From Cafeteria roenbergensis (lineage: Eukaryota > Sar > Bigyra > Bicosoecida > Cafeteriaceae), in the NCBI GenBank assembly GCA_008330645.1, contig VLTN01000049.1, positions 1 to 64,000 on the forward strand: DNA of 64,000 bases. The letters run 5' to 3'. The position numbers and the translations under genes were made by a program. Below the pieces are notes generated by a model, which worked only from the letters and a program-made list of their open reading frames with translations, was not told the DNA's origin and did no database searches. Shown here in pieces: positions 1 to 10,529 of this stretch. How positions within the stretch are numbered: the stretch's first letter is position 1; each line of letters begins with the position of its first letter.

Positions 1-3000
1 CGGTGCGGTCGCGCGACGGCCTCTGTCCGTCCCTGGCTCCACGATCACCTTCTCCGAGGCGGACGGCGTGGCTGGAGTGTCGCGCCGTTGTCCACGGTCT
101 CAGTCGCAGACGACTCTGTCGCCGTGGGTGGCGTCTTCGCGTTCAGGCTCCGCGCCGTGGTCGACGCGCTGCAGAGCAACGACGCCGGCTACCAGGCCCT
201 GGTCACCGGCTTGGAGGCAGAGGCCGCCTTCTCCGCGGCGGACAACGACGCGATTGGGCTTGTGTCCCGCATCGCCAATTCGGAAGCTGCGCCGGGCCCG
301 CCCATGATGCTGCTGAGGCCGAGTTCGGCGAGTCGGACGCCGAAGGAGCCTTCTTCGTGGAGCTCAGCTCGCAGCCTCGCGCGCGGGTCTTGTGCTCGGC
401 GGCTGCTCCTGCCGACCAGCTGACTGTCTTCCCCGATGTCCTGGTCTTCGACGAGCGCTCGTGGGAAGATGTCATGCTCATCGAGGTGTCAGCCGTGGAC
501 GACGATATCGCGGAGGCGCGCCCCCACGCTGCCAATGTCACCCTGGCTTGCGAGTCGGCCGACCCCGCGTACAACGGGCTCACCGCCGCCTTGCGAGTGA
601 GCATCATGGACAACGACGAGGCCGGCGTGCTCCTTGAGCGCGAAGAGCCCATTTCTGTCGGCACTGGATCTGCCGAGCAGTCCGTCTTCATCCGTGCCGT
701 CGACCCGGCGTCCGACGTCTGGACCACGGAGGCGTGCATCGCCGTCTGCCAGAACAGCATCAACGCGTGCCCGCGGGACGTGTGCAACGTGTTCAGCTAC
801 CCCAAGGCCAGCGCGCCCTTCCTCGTCGCCGTGGAGGGCGGCACCCCCGACGCCGTGGCCATCTCGCTCACGTCCGAGCCCGTGGCCCCTGTGACCGTGC
901 GCGTGCCGAGCGTGATGCAGGTCATCACCGGAACCGTGGTCGCGGACGCGTGCGTCGCTGGCCCCGCGGGCTCCGGCCAGAGCGGCGTGTCTCAGGCGCA
1001 GCTGGAGTCGTCCGGCCCCCACGCCGTGACCGGGGGCGACGGATCCTTCATTGCAGAGCTCACCTTCACCGCCGAGAACTGGTTCGAGCCGCAGGTAGTG
1101 ATTGTGGGCGCTCGTGATGACCGCCTGGACGAGGCTGGCGACGAGCACCGCGTCAGTGCTCAGCTTGCCATCGTCTCCAACGACACTATGTACGGCAGCA
1201 TGGCCACCGTGCCTTCGCTGGAGGTGTCGATCCGCGAGGACGCCTTCACGGCACCGCCGGTGCTGTCGTCGGCCAAGTTCGACAACGAGCTCACCTCCCT
1301 GACCCTCACCTTCGACCGCGACACCAACGCTGGCGGCAGCGCAGGAGGCGCCTTCGCTTGCTCGGAGCTCCTCAGCCCGATGGCCGCCTCTGGCAGCTCT
1401 GCGACCCAGTGCAGTGTGCCGGCCGTCGATGCCCGCCGAAGCGCCGTCGCCACGCTCTTCGGCGCTGGCAGCTCGTGCCAGTGGCAGTCGCGCCGCCAGC
1501 TGCAGGTGCGCTTCGGTCGCGCGCCCACCGTGCTGCCCGGCCACTCCATCGCGCTGGTGCCCGGCAAGGTCAAGACATCGAGCGCCGCCCGCCTCAGCTC
1601 CGCGGGCGTCGTCAACGTGACGGCTGCAGCGAACGGCATTTTGCCGGTTGCTGACATTGGCCCCGGCTCCCGCACCATCGGCCGCTGCGACAAGCTCACC
1701 GTCTCCGTCCGCGAGGCTGGCGGCGGGAACCGCCCGCTCGCGTGCCAGTGGAGCATCGTGTCCGTGGTGAACACCGCGACCCGCCAGACGTCCACTGCGG
1801 CCGTCCATGCCGCTGGCCTCAAGACGGTGCTCGACGCCCGCAATGCCGGGGACTCGGTCGTGTCCTGTGCGACCATCGCCCTCGCCAACGCATCCGCCAT
1901 CGCCGACGGGTACACCGTGACCCTGGAGGTGACCGTGACCAACTTCAACGGCGGCTCCGCCACCACGCAGTCGGCCATCGTGAAGCAGGGCATTGCCGCC
2001 CCCAGCCTCGTGGCCCCTTCGTCCGTGTCGGTGCTGCGCTCCGCCGAGCAGTTCATCGACGTGCGCGCCTTCGCGCCCCGCTGCCCCGGAGAGGCCGAGC
2101 TCTCGGCCGAGGCCCGCGCGATGCGGTTCTTCTTCTTCGACGCCTCCGCCTCGCCCATGGCCACTGACGTGCCGTCCCAGCTGCTCGGCGGCGGCAGCCT
2201 GTTCACCTCCTTCGATGCGTCAGCGGACGCCGCCACCCAAAGCGGCGGCCGTCTCGTGGCCCCGCCCGGCGCCAGCGCGCGCCAGTTCGACACCTCGCCG
2301 CTGCCCTTCATCGTGGTGCCCGGCAAGGCGCTCACGCCCGGCCTCAAGTACACTGTGCGCGTCTTCGCCCAGCTCATCAGCAACCCCGCTGCCGTGGCCT
2401 CGGCTGACGTCGAGGTCGTGCCCCAGCTCGACGCCCTGCGCTCCAGCATCGCTGGCGGCTCCTTCAAGCAGGCCCCCGTGGACGCGGCATTCACCCTGGA
2501 CTCCTCGGCCTCCTCAGACCCGTCTGCGCTCTCGGGCGTGGCGGCCACCTTCTCCTGGTCGTGCCAGCCCGATGCGGCTGCAAATAGCGCCGCTGGTCTC
2601 ACCCTCGTTGAAGACTGCGGCGCGGCGACCTCCGTCGTGCGTGCCGCCACCGCCAGCTCTTTCACGCTCCCGGCCCTGTCTCTCTCGGCCGGCTACACGT
2701 ACCGCTTCACCGTGACCTACACCAAGGGCTCGCGCTCCAGCGTGTCCACCCAGACCGTGCAGGCGGTGTCCGGAGCGGGCCCCGAGGTGCGGGTGCAGGA
2801 GCCGGAGACCATCGACGACGCAGGCCTGCTCGGCGGCCAGCTGCCCGTGGTGAGCGCGCAGGACTCCGTGTTCCTCGATGCGGTTGTGAACTCCCTGGAC
2901 GAGGGCTCGCTCGAGCTCCAGTGGACGCAGGCGGGCGGCCCCCCGCTGCCGGCTGGCGCCTTCACCGACCCGGACATGGCCGACGAGCTCTTCGCCTCCA

Positions 3001-6000
3001 GCCCGCTGTCCTCCACGCTCATCGTGCGCGGCGACACGCTGCTCCCGTCGTCCACCTACGAATTCTGCGTCACGGCCACGGACGCCACCGGCTCGCGCAA
3101 GGCGTGCACCTCCTTCATGACTGCGCCGGAGCCTGCTGGCGGCTACGTGGAGGTGGAGGCCGCGGACGCCAGCGCCGCCTCTGCGTTCTCGCCCTACGTC
3201 GTGAGCACCGGTGGGTGGGGCGCCAGCACCATTGAGTCCTTCACCTTCTACATCCTCAGCCGCGCGACGGCGCCCGCTGACGTGGCCGCCTCTTGGCTGT
3301 CCGAGGACGAGACCTCCGCGTTTGCCCAGGCAGTCAAGTCGCTCGATGGCGCTTCCGTGTTCGCCGAGGTGCCCGCCTCGACCTCATCGCTCACCACGCA
3401 GGTGATGCCCGCGGGCGACGTGGTCATCATCGTGGAGGTGGAGACCAGCTTCTTCACCCGCGGATACGCGTGGACCAGCCTCACGGTGGGTGCCTACACT
3501 GGCACCCAGGCAGAGCTGCTCACCAGCATGCAGAACCTGGCCGGCGATGGCGACTACAGGCAGACCCTAGCCGGTGCCGGAGCTGTCTCCTCTGTGACAG
3601 GCGGTGCGTCGGCCCCCCCTCTCCGCGTGCTCGCTCAGCTGACCGAGGGCATGTCCAGCCCGGCTCTGCGCGCCTCCTCTCGCCGCAGCCTTCGCGCCGC
3701 GGCCCGCGCGCTCGAGACCACCCAGAGCGTGGCGGCCTCCATCCGCGCCCTGCTGGACCGCGCGCTGCAGCAGGGCCAGAGCGCCACGCTGTCCTCGGAC
3801 CTGACCAGCCTCGCCGCCGACGTGACCCGCGCCCTCGACCTGGCCTCGAGCCAGCAGCAGGTGTCCGTCATGTCCCCCACCGACGCGCGCGTCTACCTCA
3901 CGCGCGTGAACACGACGCTGTCCATCTTCGCGTCCACCACCAGCGCCAACGCGCCGGCCGTGACCGTGCTCGACGCCATGGCTCGCGCATCGGCCCGCCT
4001 TGTGGCCGCCGTGCCCGCCGCCCAGGCCGACTACCGCGTGGCCCTGGAGGCGCTCTACCGCGGCTACCTCTGGCACCTCTCGGACACCGCCACCGCCAAG
4101 CCCGTGGGAGCCCTCGGGTTCACCTCCTCCTTCGCCGCCCGCGCGCGCGCCAGCGCTGTGGGCGCGGCCAAGAACATCCTGCAGCTCGGCAACGTCACGC
4201 GCGTCGCGGGCGCTGTGGACCGCTTCGGCGCCGCCATTCCCAGCTCGATCGTAGGCCGCCTGTCCGTGACCGGCTCGGCGCGCCTCGCCAGCTTGTCTAC
4301 CGGCGCCATCGTCGACGCTGCGGGCTCCCAGGCCATCGGCGCCCTGGTGACCGGCGTGGACACTGCCCACCCCATGTTCGCCAACGCCTCCGCCTGGGCC
4401 ACCGCCGACGCGCGCTTCAGCGGCCTGCCCGCCGCCGGCACGTCCTCCGAGGCCCAGGACGCGGACGCCGCCCGCCGCCTCAGCATCGCCGGTCAGGTCA
4501 CCCTCCCGGCATCGGCTGCCCTGCCCGCCGTGGCCGGCCGCGCCTCCGGCCTGGCCTTCTCGTCGCTGCTGGTGGACCGCCTCGACCGCATGGTGGAGCC
4601 GCTCGGCGCCCTCGTGCTCGCTTCCGGCCCCTCCGCCGCCGTGGCCACCGCTGCCATCAGCGGCGGCGACGCCAATGCCGACACGGCGGCCAACAAGACC
4701 CGCTTCGCCGCCGTGTACGAGTCCGACGTGCCCGTGGCCTGCGCGTCGCTTGCTACCATGGCCCGCGGCACCGCCACCTTCACGCTCGCCGGCTCTGCAT
4801 CGGCCACCATCAGCTCGTCCGTGGTGTCGGCGCAGCGCACCGCCGCGCTGTTCGTCAGCAACGCCACCGCAGCTGCCGCCGGCCGCCTGTCCAGCGGAGC
4901 AACGCTCTCGGCATCCACCACCGCCGCCGTGTCCGCCGGCTCCGTGACCGTGGCCGGCGCCTTCGCGTCCACATCGTCCGCCGCCACGCGCGCCGGCGCC
5001 GCCACGCCCTTCCTGGCCGCCCTCGGGCAGCCGCTGGTGCCCGCGTCCGGCAGCAGCACGTGCCGCGTGGAGTCCTTCCTGCGCACGGTGCGCCCGGGCC
5101 AGGCCATGTCCGTGGCGCTCGACACCGCCGCCGGCCTCCGCCTGCGCTCCGCCACCAACGCCGCGTCCGCCGCGGTGGTCGTCGCGCCGGCGCAGCCCGC
5201 GCTCCTCGAGGGCGCCCAGGTGGCCGAGGCTGACTCTGCGGCGCTGTCCGGCGTGGTGGCTGCCGCCGCCACCTCTGCCCGCGTCGGCCTCGAGCTCACG
5301 GCCCAGCCGCGCGGCGCCGTCACCCTGACGCTCGCCAGCAACACGGGCAACGGCCTCTGCGTGGGCTCCACGTCGGGCCTGCTGGAGTTCTCCGCCGCCC
5401 TCGTGGGGGTCGACGCCGCCATGGCTGCCGCCGCGGACGCCGGCCAGAGCCTGCCCGCCGCCGTCCCGGAGGCGCTGCGCGGCAAGCGCGCCGTGGACGC
5501 TGCCGCATCGGTGGCTGGCGTGGCGGCCGCCCCGCCCGTGACCTACTGGCCGCAGGCGTACCCGTGCTCGACCAACGCCGACTGCGGCGAGGGCTACGTG
5601 TGCGACGCCGGCATCGGCATGTCGTCCACCCGCTTCGTGAACCGCGCCACCGGCTCCGACGTGGATGCCGGGTCCTCCATCGTTGTGGGCGGCGCCTCTG
5701 GTGCCGCGTTCACCGGCTCCAACGGCGTGGGCGTGGCCATGACCGCCGCCCAGGACTCCGTGGCCGAGCTGATGCTCGCCCCGCCGACCCTGTCCGCGGC
5801 CATCGAGGCCCGCCTCAACGCCGCCAGCGCCACCCGCGCGGGCCTGACCGCCGCCCTCCGCCGCGTGCTCGGCGCCACCGTGGGCGCCGAGATCGTCGAC
5901 AGCATCGCCGTGGCCGCCGCCAACCCGACCCTGGCCACCGCGTCGGACGAGGCGCTGAAGCTCGCCTTCTCGACGCCCACCAACAAGACGCGCATCAGCC

Positions 6001-9000
6001 TCGCGGCCAAGGCCGTGGCCGCCCGCCTCTCCGTGGGCGCCTCGTCCGTGGCCCTCAACGCCGCGCTCAAGGCCGCGCAGGACGCGCCCGTCGCCTCCAA
6101 CTCCCAGTCGCGCCGCCGCATCGCGCTCGTGCCGGTGTCCGTGCGCGCCGCCTCGGCCGACGACCTCCGCTACGACGCCACCGGCCGCTGCGCCGTGGCG
6201 TCCACCGACGGCAAGTCCTGCCAGCGCACGCTGCCCAAGGCAGGGCGCGGCTCGTGGTCCTTCGGCATGCTCGCCGTGGACGACGACGCCATCCGCGTGT
6301 CCATCACCCCGACCGCCGGCGCTGAGGGCGCGTTCAACAGCTCCATGGCGCGCGTGAACGGCATCAAGGAGGGCACCGCGTCGCTCTCGTTCCGCGTGGA
6401 GGTGCGCAACCGCGTGCGCATGCCCCGCGGCACCATCCGCGTGCAGCTCGCCGCCCTGCCCTACGTCAACGACGCCTCGGCCAGCCCGCTGTCGTGCGCC
6501 AACGCCGTGGCCGACTTCGGCTCCGAGGACACCGCCGCGTCCAAGACCGTGACCTGCACCGTCGTGGACGACAACGTGGCCCGCGGCGCCCGCGTGCCGG
6601 CCCGCGTGACCGCGACCATCTCGCTCCCGTCCATCACCAGCGCCGCCGACCACACCGCGGCGCTCACCGCCCTGGTGCCGCCGCCGCTTGCCGCCGATCA
6701 CGCCGGCGTGGCCCCGACCTACTCGGCCGCCACCCCGTGGGTGCGCACCATGACCGCCTTTGTGGAGGACAACGACGCCTCCGGCCTCAAGCTCTTCGCG
6801 GTCACGCCGACCCCGGCCACCAGCCAGCGCACCGGCCTCGCCGCCGGCATCACCAAGGAGGCCGCCCTGTCGACCAGCACCGGCTCCCTGTCCTTCAGCG
6901 TGGGCCTGCTCTCGCGCCCCTCGGCGCCGGTAACGCTGCGCGTGCGCCTGACCTCGGGCATGGCCGCTGACAGCAACGCCGTGTCCGCCTCCGCCAAGGC
7001 CGCCCTCTCAGCCGTGGTCAACGTGACCGTGCAGCCCGCCCAGTTCGCCACCGGCGGCGTGGTGCGCATCAACGCAGGCACCCTCACAGCCGGCCAGACC
7101 GAGGCCGTCTTCGCCGCCACCGTGGAGGCCGTGTCGACCGACGCTGCCTACAACGGCCTGGTGCTGGCCGGCCCCGTGCTGGTGTCCATCACCGACCCCG
7201 CCGCGGCCGCCCTGCAGGTGACGGCCCAGTCCACGTCCGTCAGCGAGGGCTTCACGGCCACCGTCGCCACCGTGCGCCTCAGCGTGAGCCCCGGCTCCGC
7301 CACGGTCGTGGTCCGCCCTGCGGTGCTCCTGCCCGCCTGGGCCCGCAACAACAGCGCGGCCGCCGCCCTCTTCATCCCGACCAGCCCGGCCCCGCTCTCC
7401 GTGGCCACTGCCGAGCTCGTGTTCACCAGCGCCAACTGGAACGTGGCCCAGAACGTCCGCATCACGGCCGCCAACGTGGACTCGCCGCTGCCCTTCCCGG
7501 AGCAGCCCTTCGCCGTGTCGCTGCCCATCACCGTCAGCTCCACCGCGGGCCCCTTCAAGGCCAACGGCACCGTCTACTACGCCAACGCGCTGCCCGTGTC
7601 CTTCAGCCAGTCCGAGACCGCGGCCATCACGTACACGGACGTCACGGCGCGCTTCGCTGCCGGCGCCACCGGCGCTGAGGCGGGCTCCGCACTGACCATC
7701 GCGACCGGCCAGCCGGCGCCCGCGCTGACCCTGACCGAGGACAACAGCTACAGCGGCGCGGCCTTCGACCGCATCGCGTCCGTGTTCGGCGCCGCAGTGG
7801 CGCAGGGCATCGGCGCCGCCTCCTTCCGCGTGATCGAGGCGAGCGTGTCGTCCAAGCCCGCCGCCGCCTTCACGCTCCGCCTGGGCGCGGCCTCGCCCGC
7901 CACCACGCTGCTGTCGTCCGGCGCTGCCGAGCTCTTCGCCAAGGAGGCCGCCCTGCCCTCGGACGTGACCGTCACCGGCACCGCCGGCGCCGCGTTCCGG
8001 TTCAAGCCGACCAACTTCGCCTCGGCCAAGCCGCTCTTCCTGGTGCGGGCCGCCAACCGCGTGGACCACGCCGCCGCCGACCTGAGCGGGTCGCTGCGCT
8101 TCTCCGTCGACGCCAGCTCGGCCTCGGACGACCTCGCCTTCCGCAACGCCGCGACTGTGGGCACCGTGTCCGTGTCGGTCACCGACGACGACGTCGCGGG
8201 CGTGACCGTGACCCGCACGGGGCGCACAGAGGCTATCGGCTCCAGCTCGGCGGCGTCGGCCAACTTCAGCATCGTGCTCGACTCGCAGCCGCAGGCGCCC
8301 GTCACGGTGGGCCTCGTCTTCACCGGCCTGCCCGCCGAGTGCGCCAGCGCCGCTTGCACCTCCCTGGCCGCCATCGGGTCCACCGCCTCGAGCGTGGTCG
8401 CCGCCGACGGCAGCCTCGCCGCTGTCTTCTCGGCCGCCAGCTGGAGCACCGCCTCCACCGTGCAGGTGACCCTGACGCCCAACGGCCAGGCCCTCATGGC
8501 CGACCGCGGCCTCACCACCTTCTCGGCCCGCTTCGTCGTCTCGGCGGCGGGCGACGCCAGCTACTCGGCCCTGCGCACCAGCACGCTCGCCACCGGCGTG
8601 TCCACCACTGCGCTCGACGTGGCTGCGCTCGAGGCGGTGTCCCTCACCGTGACCTCCGTGCGGGACCTGGAGCGCAACGGCGGCCGGGACGGCGCCATCC
8701 GCGTGGCCCTGCCCTCCGGCATCGCCATCGGCAAGATCGTGGCAGTGGACGTGGACATCGACGTCACCGGCACCGTGGGCAGCGTCTCCCGCCCGGCCGG
8801 CGGCTTCGGACTGCGCGTGGCTGGCGGCATCGCTGCGGAGGCGGGCCGCCCGGCCACGTCCGCCGCGGCCACCGCCGGCAAGCTGTACTCCGTGGTGGCG
8901 CCCGTGGGCGACGGCTCCTCGCGCGCGCGCTACACGCTGGTGATGGGCGGCGCCGCCGAGTCGGTGGTGCTCGAGGTGTTCGCCGTCGACCCGTCGGCCT

Positions 9001-10076
9001 CTGTGGAGGACGTGGTCAGCGGACTGCGCGTGAACGCCTCGGTGTCCGCCACGCTGACCACCTCCTCGCGCTACTCCTCGGCCGCCACGGCCAAGGCCAC
9101 CTCCGTGACCAATGTCGCTGCATCCCTCGGCGTCGTGGCGCCCAGCCCCAGTGCCGTTCCTTCGGCGACGCCTTCCCCGTCCTCGACTGCTTCTGCTTCG
9201 GCTTCTCCAGCCAATAGCCCCAGCACTACACCGTCCGCAGCTGCGTCGCTCGCTCCATCACCGACTGAGTCTCCACAAACGACCGTTTCAGCGTCACCGG
9301 TGCCGTCTGCTATGCAGAGCGCTTCCAGCGCGCCTTCCACGTCTCCGGGGGTGTCAGCATCATCTGCCAGCGCAGCCACACCTTCAGCTACAGCCACAAT
9401 GTCTGCGTCGCCTGTGCCTTCGGGCACGACATTCTTCGTTTCCGCCCAATTGACTTTCCAGTCATCTTCCTCAGCGTCCAGTCTGATGTCGAACGAAACC
9501 GTCCTGCTTGATATGCGCAGAGCCATCGCGCTGGCCTTGAACGACGTGCTCAGCCCTGAAACTCGCAGGATGCGATCGCTGCAGCTGACGATTCAGGCAT
9601 CGGACGTCAACATTGATCGCATCGCCTCTTCGGAGGAGAGCCAGGAGATTCAAGTCGACTTTTCGGTTCAGCTTCGCGACTCCACGTCTGCGAGTGAAGG
9701 GACCACTGTTGTGCGTGCCTTGCAGTCTGCATCCGAGAACGGACGACTCAGCTCGCGCATGCGATCGATGCCTGCTCTTGCCTCTGTGGTCGTCGGCGAC
9801 GTGTCCGTGAAGCGAGCCACTCTTGGCGCGGCCCCATCGCCCTCGGCCTCACCGGCAGCCCCCGCTCCTCTGGTTGGCAACCACTCTGACGTTGGGGCCA
9901 TCCTGGGGGGCGTACTCGGTGGACTGGCTGTGCTCGGCGTTGTCGCGTTTTTGGTTCGCTCATACCGCGGCGGCCGAGCCTCAGAGAGACGCCGGCTGGT
10001 TCTGGGTGAGGGAGAGACCTCGCAGCAAGGACCCATGCCCTTTTTCTCCCGATCTCGGCCGCTGCCCGCCAATTGA
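1..10076 (+). CDS. Giant Calx-beta/REJ-repeat surface adhesin, 5' partial, with two frame breaks
   Basis: One reading frame runs open from about base 300 to a TGA at 10074-10076, giving over 3200 residues; the 5' end lies outside the window. From about 430 to 1250, and again about 6200-8640, it has repeating Calx-beta-like units: a strand ending in F-x-A-x-W, an acidic V-x-A-x-D-D stretch, then a V-x-I-x-D-N-D-E-A-G-V type end. Between about 1620 and 3240 it looks like an REJ (receptor for egg jelly) module as in polycystin-1. A Ser/Pro/Ala-rich stalk (about 9140-9430) leads to a SEA-like ectodomain (about 9430-9800), one hydrophobic segment (about 9895-9955) and a short basic tail. It is therefore probably a type I surface protein for adhesion or gamete/prey contact. 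No channel or kinase domain is seen. Before base 300 the Calx-beta reading continues in two other frames (see findings). Confidence 0.8.
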   Translation, partial: VRSRDGLCPSLAPRSPSPRRTAWLECRAVVHGLSRRRLCRRGWRLRVQAPRRGRRAAEQRRRLPGPGHRLGGRGRLLRGGQRRDWACVPHRQFGSCAGPAHDAAEAEFGESDAEGAFFVELSSQPRARVLCSAAAPADQLTVFPDVLVFDERSWEDVMLIEVSAVDDDIAEARPHAANVTLACESADPAYNGLTAALRVSIMDNDEAGVLLEREEPISVGTGSAEQSVFIRAVDPASDVWTTEACIAVCQNSINACPRDVCNVFSYPKASAPFLVAVEGGTPDAVAISLTSEPVAPVTVRVPSVMQVITGTVVADACVAGPAGSGQSGVSQAQLESSGPHAVTGGDGSFIAELTFTAENWFEPQVVIVGARDDRLDEAGDEHRVSAQLAIVSNDTMYGSMATVPSLEVSIREDAFTAPPVLSSAKFDNELTSLTLTFDRDTNAGGSAGGAFACSELLSPMAASGSSATQCSVPAVDARRSAVATLFGAGSSCQWQSRRQLQVRFGRAPTVLPGHSIALVPGKVKTSSAARLSSAGVVNVTAAANGILPVADIGPGSRTIGRCDKLTVSVREAGGGNRPLACQWSIVSVVNTATRQTSTAAVHAAGLKTVLDARNAGDSVVSCATIALANASAIADGYTVTLEVTVTNFNGGSATTQSAIVKQGIAAPSLVAPSSVSVLRSAEQFIDVRAFAPRCPGEAELSAEARAMRFFFFDASASPMATDVPSQLLGGGSLFTSFDASADAATQSGGRLVAPPGASARQFDTSPLPFIVVPGKALTPGLKYTVRVFAQLISNPAAVASADVEVVPQLDALRSSIAGGSFKQAPVDAAFTLDSSASSDPSALSGVAATFSWSCQPDAAANSAAGLTLVEDCGAATSVVRAATASSFTLPALSLSAGYTYRFTVTYTKGSRSSVSTQTVQAVSGAGPEVRVQEPETIDDAGLLGGQLPVVSAQDSVFLDAVVNSLDEGSLELQWTQAGGPPLPAGAFTDPDMADELFASSPLSSTLIVRGDTLLPSSTYEFCVTATDATGSRKACTSFMTAPEPAGGYVEVEAADASAASAFSPYVVSTGGWGASTIESFTFYILSRATAPADVAASWLSEDETSAFAQAVKSLDGASVFAEVPASTSSLTTQVMPAGDVVIIVEVETSFFTRGYAWTSLTVGAYTGTQAELLTSMQNLAGDGDYRQTLAGAGAVSSVTGGASAPPLRVLAQLTEGMSSPALRASSRRSLRAAARALETTQSVAASIRALLDRALQQGQSATLSSDLTSLAADVTRALDLASSQQQVSVMSPTDARVYLTRVNTTLSIFASTTSANAPAVTVLDAMARASARLVAAVPAAQADYRVALEALYRGYLWHLSDTATAKPVGALGFTSSFAARARASAVGAAKNILQLGNVTRVAGAVDRFGAAIPSSIVGRLSVTGSARLASLSTGAIVDAAGSQAIGALVTGVDTAHPMFANASAWATADARFSGLPAAGTSSEAQDADAARRLSIAGQVTLPASAALPAVAGRASGLAFSSLLVDRLDRMVEPLGALVLASGPSAAVATAAISGGDANADTAANKTRFAAVYESDVPVACASLATMARGTATFTLAGSASATISSSVVSAQRTAALFVSNATAAAAGRLSSGATLSASTTAAVSAGSVTVAGAFASTSSAATRAGAATPFLAALGQPLVPASGSSTCRVESFLRTVRPGQAMSVALDTAAGLRLRSATNAASAAVVVAPAQPALLEGAQVAEADSAALSGVVAAAATSARVGLELTAQPRGAVTLTLASNTGNGLCVGSTSGLLEFSAALVGVDAAMAAAADAGQSLPAAVPEALRGKRAVDAAASVAGVAAAPPVTYWPQAYPCSTNADCGEGYVCDAGIGMSSTRFVNRATGSDVDAGSSIVVGGASGAAFTGSNGVGVAMTAAQDSVAELMLAPPTLSAAIEARLNAASATRAGLTAALRRVLGATVGAEIVDSIAVAAANPTLATASDEALKLAFSTPTNKTRISLAAKAVAARLSVGASSVALNAALKAAQDAPVASNSQSRRRIALVPVSVRAASADDLRYDATGRCAVASTDGKSCQRTLPKAGRGSWSFGMLAVDDDAIRVSITPTAGAEGAFNSSMARVNGIKEGTASLSFRVEVRNRVRMPRGTIRVQLAALPYVNDASASPLSCANAVADFGSEDTAASKTVTCTVVDDNVARGARVPARVTATISLPSITSAADHTAALTALVPPPLAADHAGVAPTYSAATPWVRTMTAFVEDNDASGLKLFAVTPTPATSQRTGLAAGITKEAALSTSTGSLSFSVGLLSRPSAPVTLRVRLTSGMAADSNAVSASAKAALSAVVNVTVQPAQFATGGVVRINAGTLTAGQTEAVFAATVEAVSTDAAYNGLVLAGPVLVSITDPAAAALQVTAQSTSVSEGFTATVATVRLSVSPGSATVVVRPAVLLPAWARNNSAAAALFIPTSPAPLSVATAELVFTSANWNVAQNVRITAANVDSPLPFPEQPFAVSLPITVSSTAGPFKANGTVYYANALPVSFSQSETAAITYTDVTARFAAGATGAEAGSALTIATGQPAPALTLTEDNSYSGAAFDRIASVFGAAVAQGIGAASFRVIEASVSSKPAAAFTLRLGAASPATTLLSSGAAELFAKEAALPSDVTVTGTAGAAFRFKPTNFASAKPLFLVRAANRVDHAAADLSGSLRFSVDASSASDDLAFRNAATVGTVSVSVTDDDVAGVTVTRTGRTEAIGSSSAASANFSIVLDSQPQAPVTVGLVFTGLPAECASAACTSLAAIGSTASSVVAADGSLAAVFSAASWSTASTVQVTLTPNGQALMADRGLTTFSARFVVSAAGDASYSALRTSTLATGVSTTALDVAALEAVSLTVTSVRDLERNGGRDGAIRVALPSGIAIGKIVAVDVDIDVTGTVGSVSRPAGGFGLRVAGGIAAEAGRPATSAAATAGKLYSVVAPVGDGSSRARYTLVMGGAAESVVLEVFAVDPSASVEDVVSGLRVNASVSATLTTSSRYSSAATAKATSVTNVAASLGVVAPSPSAVPSATPSPSSTASASASPANSPSTTPSAAASLAPSPTESPQTTVSASPVPSAMQSASSAPSTSPGVSASSASAATPSATATMSASPVPSGTTFFVSAQLTFQSSSSASSLMSNETVLLDMRRAIALALNDVLSPETRRMRSLQLTIQASDVNIDRIASSEESQEIQVDFSVQLRDSTSASEGTTVVRALQSASENGRLSSRMRSMPALASVVVGDVSVKRATLGAAPSPSASPAAPAPLVGNHSDVGAILGGVLGGLAVLGVVAFLVRSYRGGRASERRRLVLGEGETSQQGPMPFFSRSRPLPAN

Positions 10077-10529
10077 GTGTAGAACGACAGTTTTCTCTGG
10101 CTAGGCTGGTGAGCAGGTTGCTGAGCCCCAACGCAATGAAAGTGAATTACAACACGAGTTGCAGGCAGGGTGGGGAGGCTGTTCTGACGCCTTCCCTCCC
10201 CCCAACTCCCCGATTCTGGGGCCAGTGTGCCTGTGCTTGACCCGGCCGCGTCGAGTCTGCCATTTGGGTGTGGTCTGCTCGCCTCGGAGCACTGAACGAC
10301 GCGCGCCTCGCAATGGGCATGCTCCCAGCACACACGGCTCCCAACACACAAGGCAGGCTGGCGAATCCCTCCTCTGGCAGCGCCCTCCCCTTGCGCAGCC
10401 TGCCGCTCACCAGCTGGGCGCACGGCCACGGTCGCAAGTGCAACTTGCGGCTGCTCTGCCCGTGCTTCAAGGTGCCGTCGACGCTGGCCGGCCTGGCACT
10501 CCCGCCCAAGCTCTGACAGACAGCTCGCA
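10077..10529. other. Intergenic, adhesin 3' flank and promoter of the small secreted peptide
   Basis: 453 bases between two same-strand genes. The sequence loses the strong codon periodicity of the adhesin. I see no tRNA, repeat or convincing TATA box. Open frames here on both strands look like GC-rich background. Confidence 0.5.

Noticed and set aside
80-106. 27-base intron to explain the first frame break
   Set aside because: All other introns are 102-375 bases and end GCAG; a missing base is simpler.
3567-6701. 1044-codon open frame on the minus strand inside the adhesin
   Set aside because: Its sequence is a Gly/Arg/His-rich mirror of a GC3-rich gene; no domain. Stop codons are rare in antisense of such DNA.
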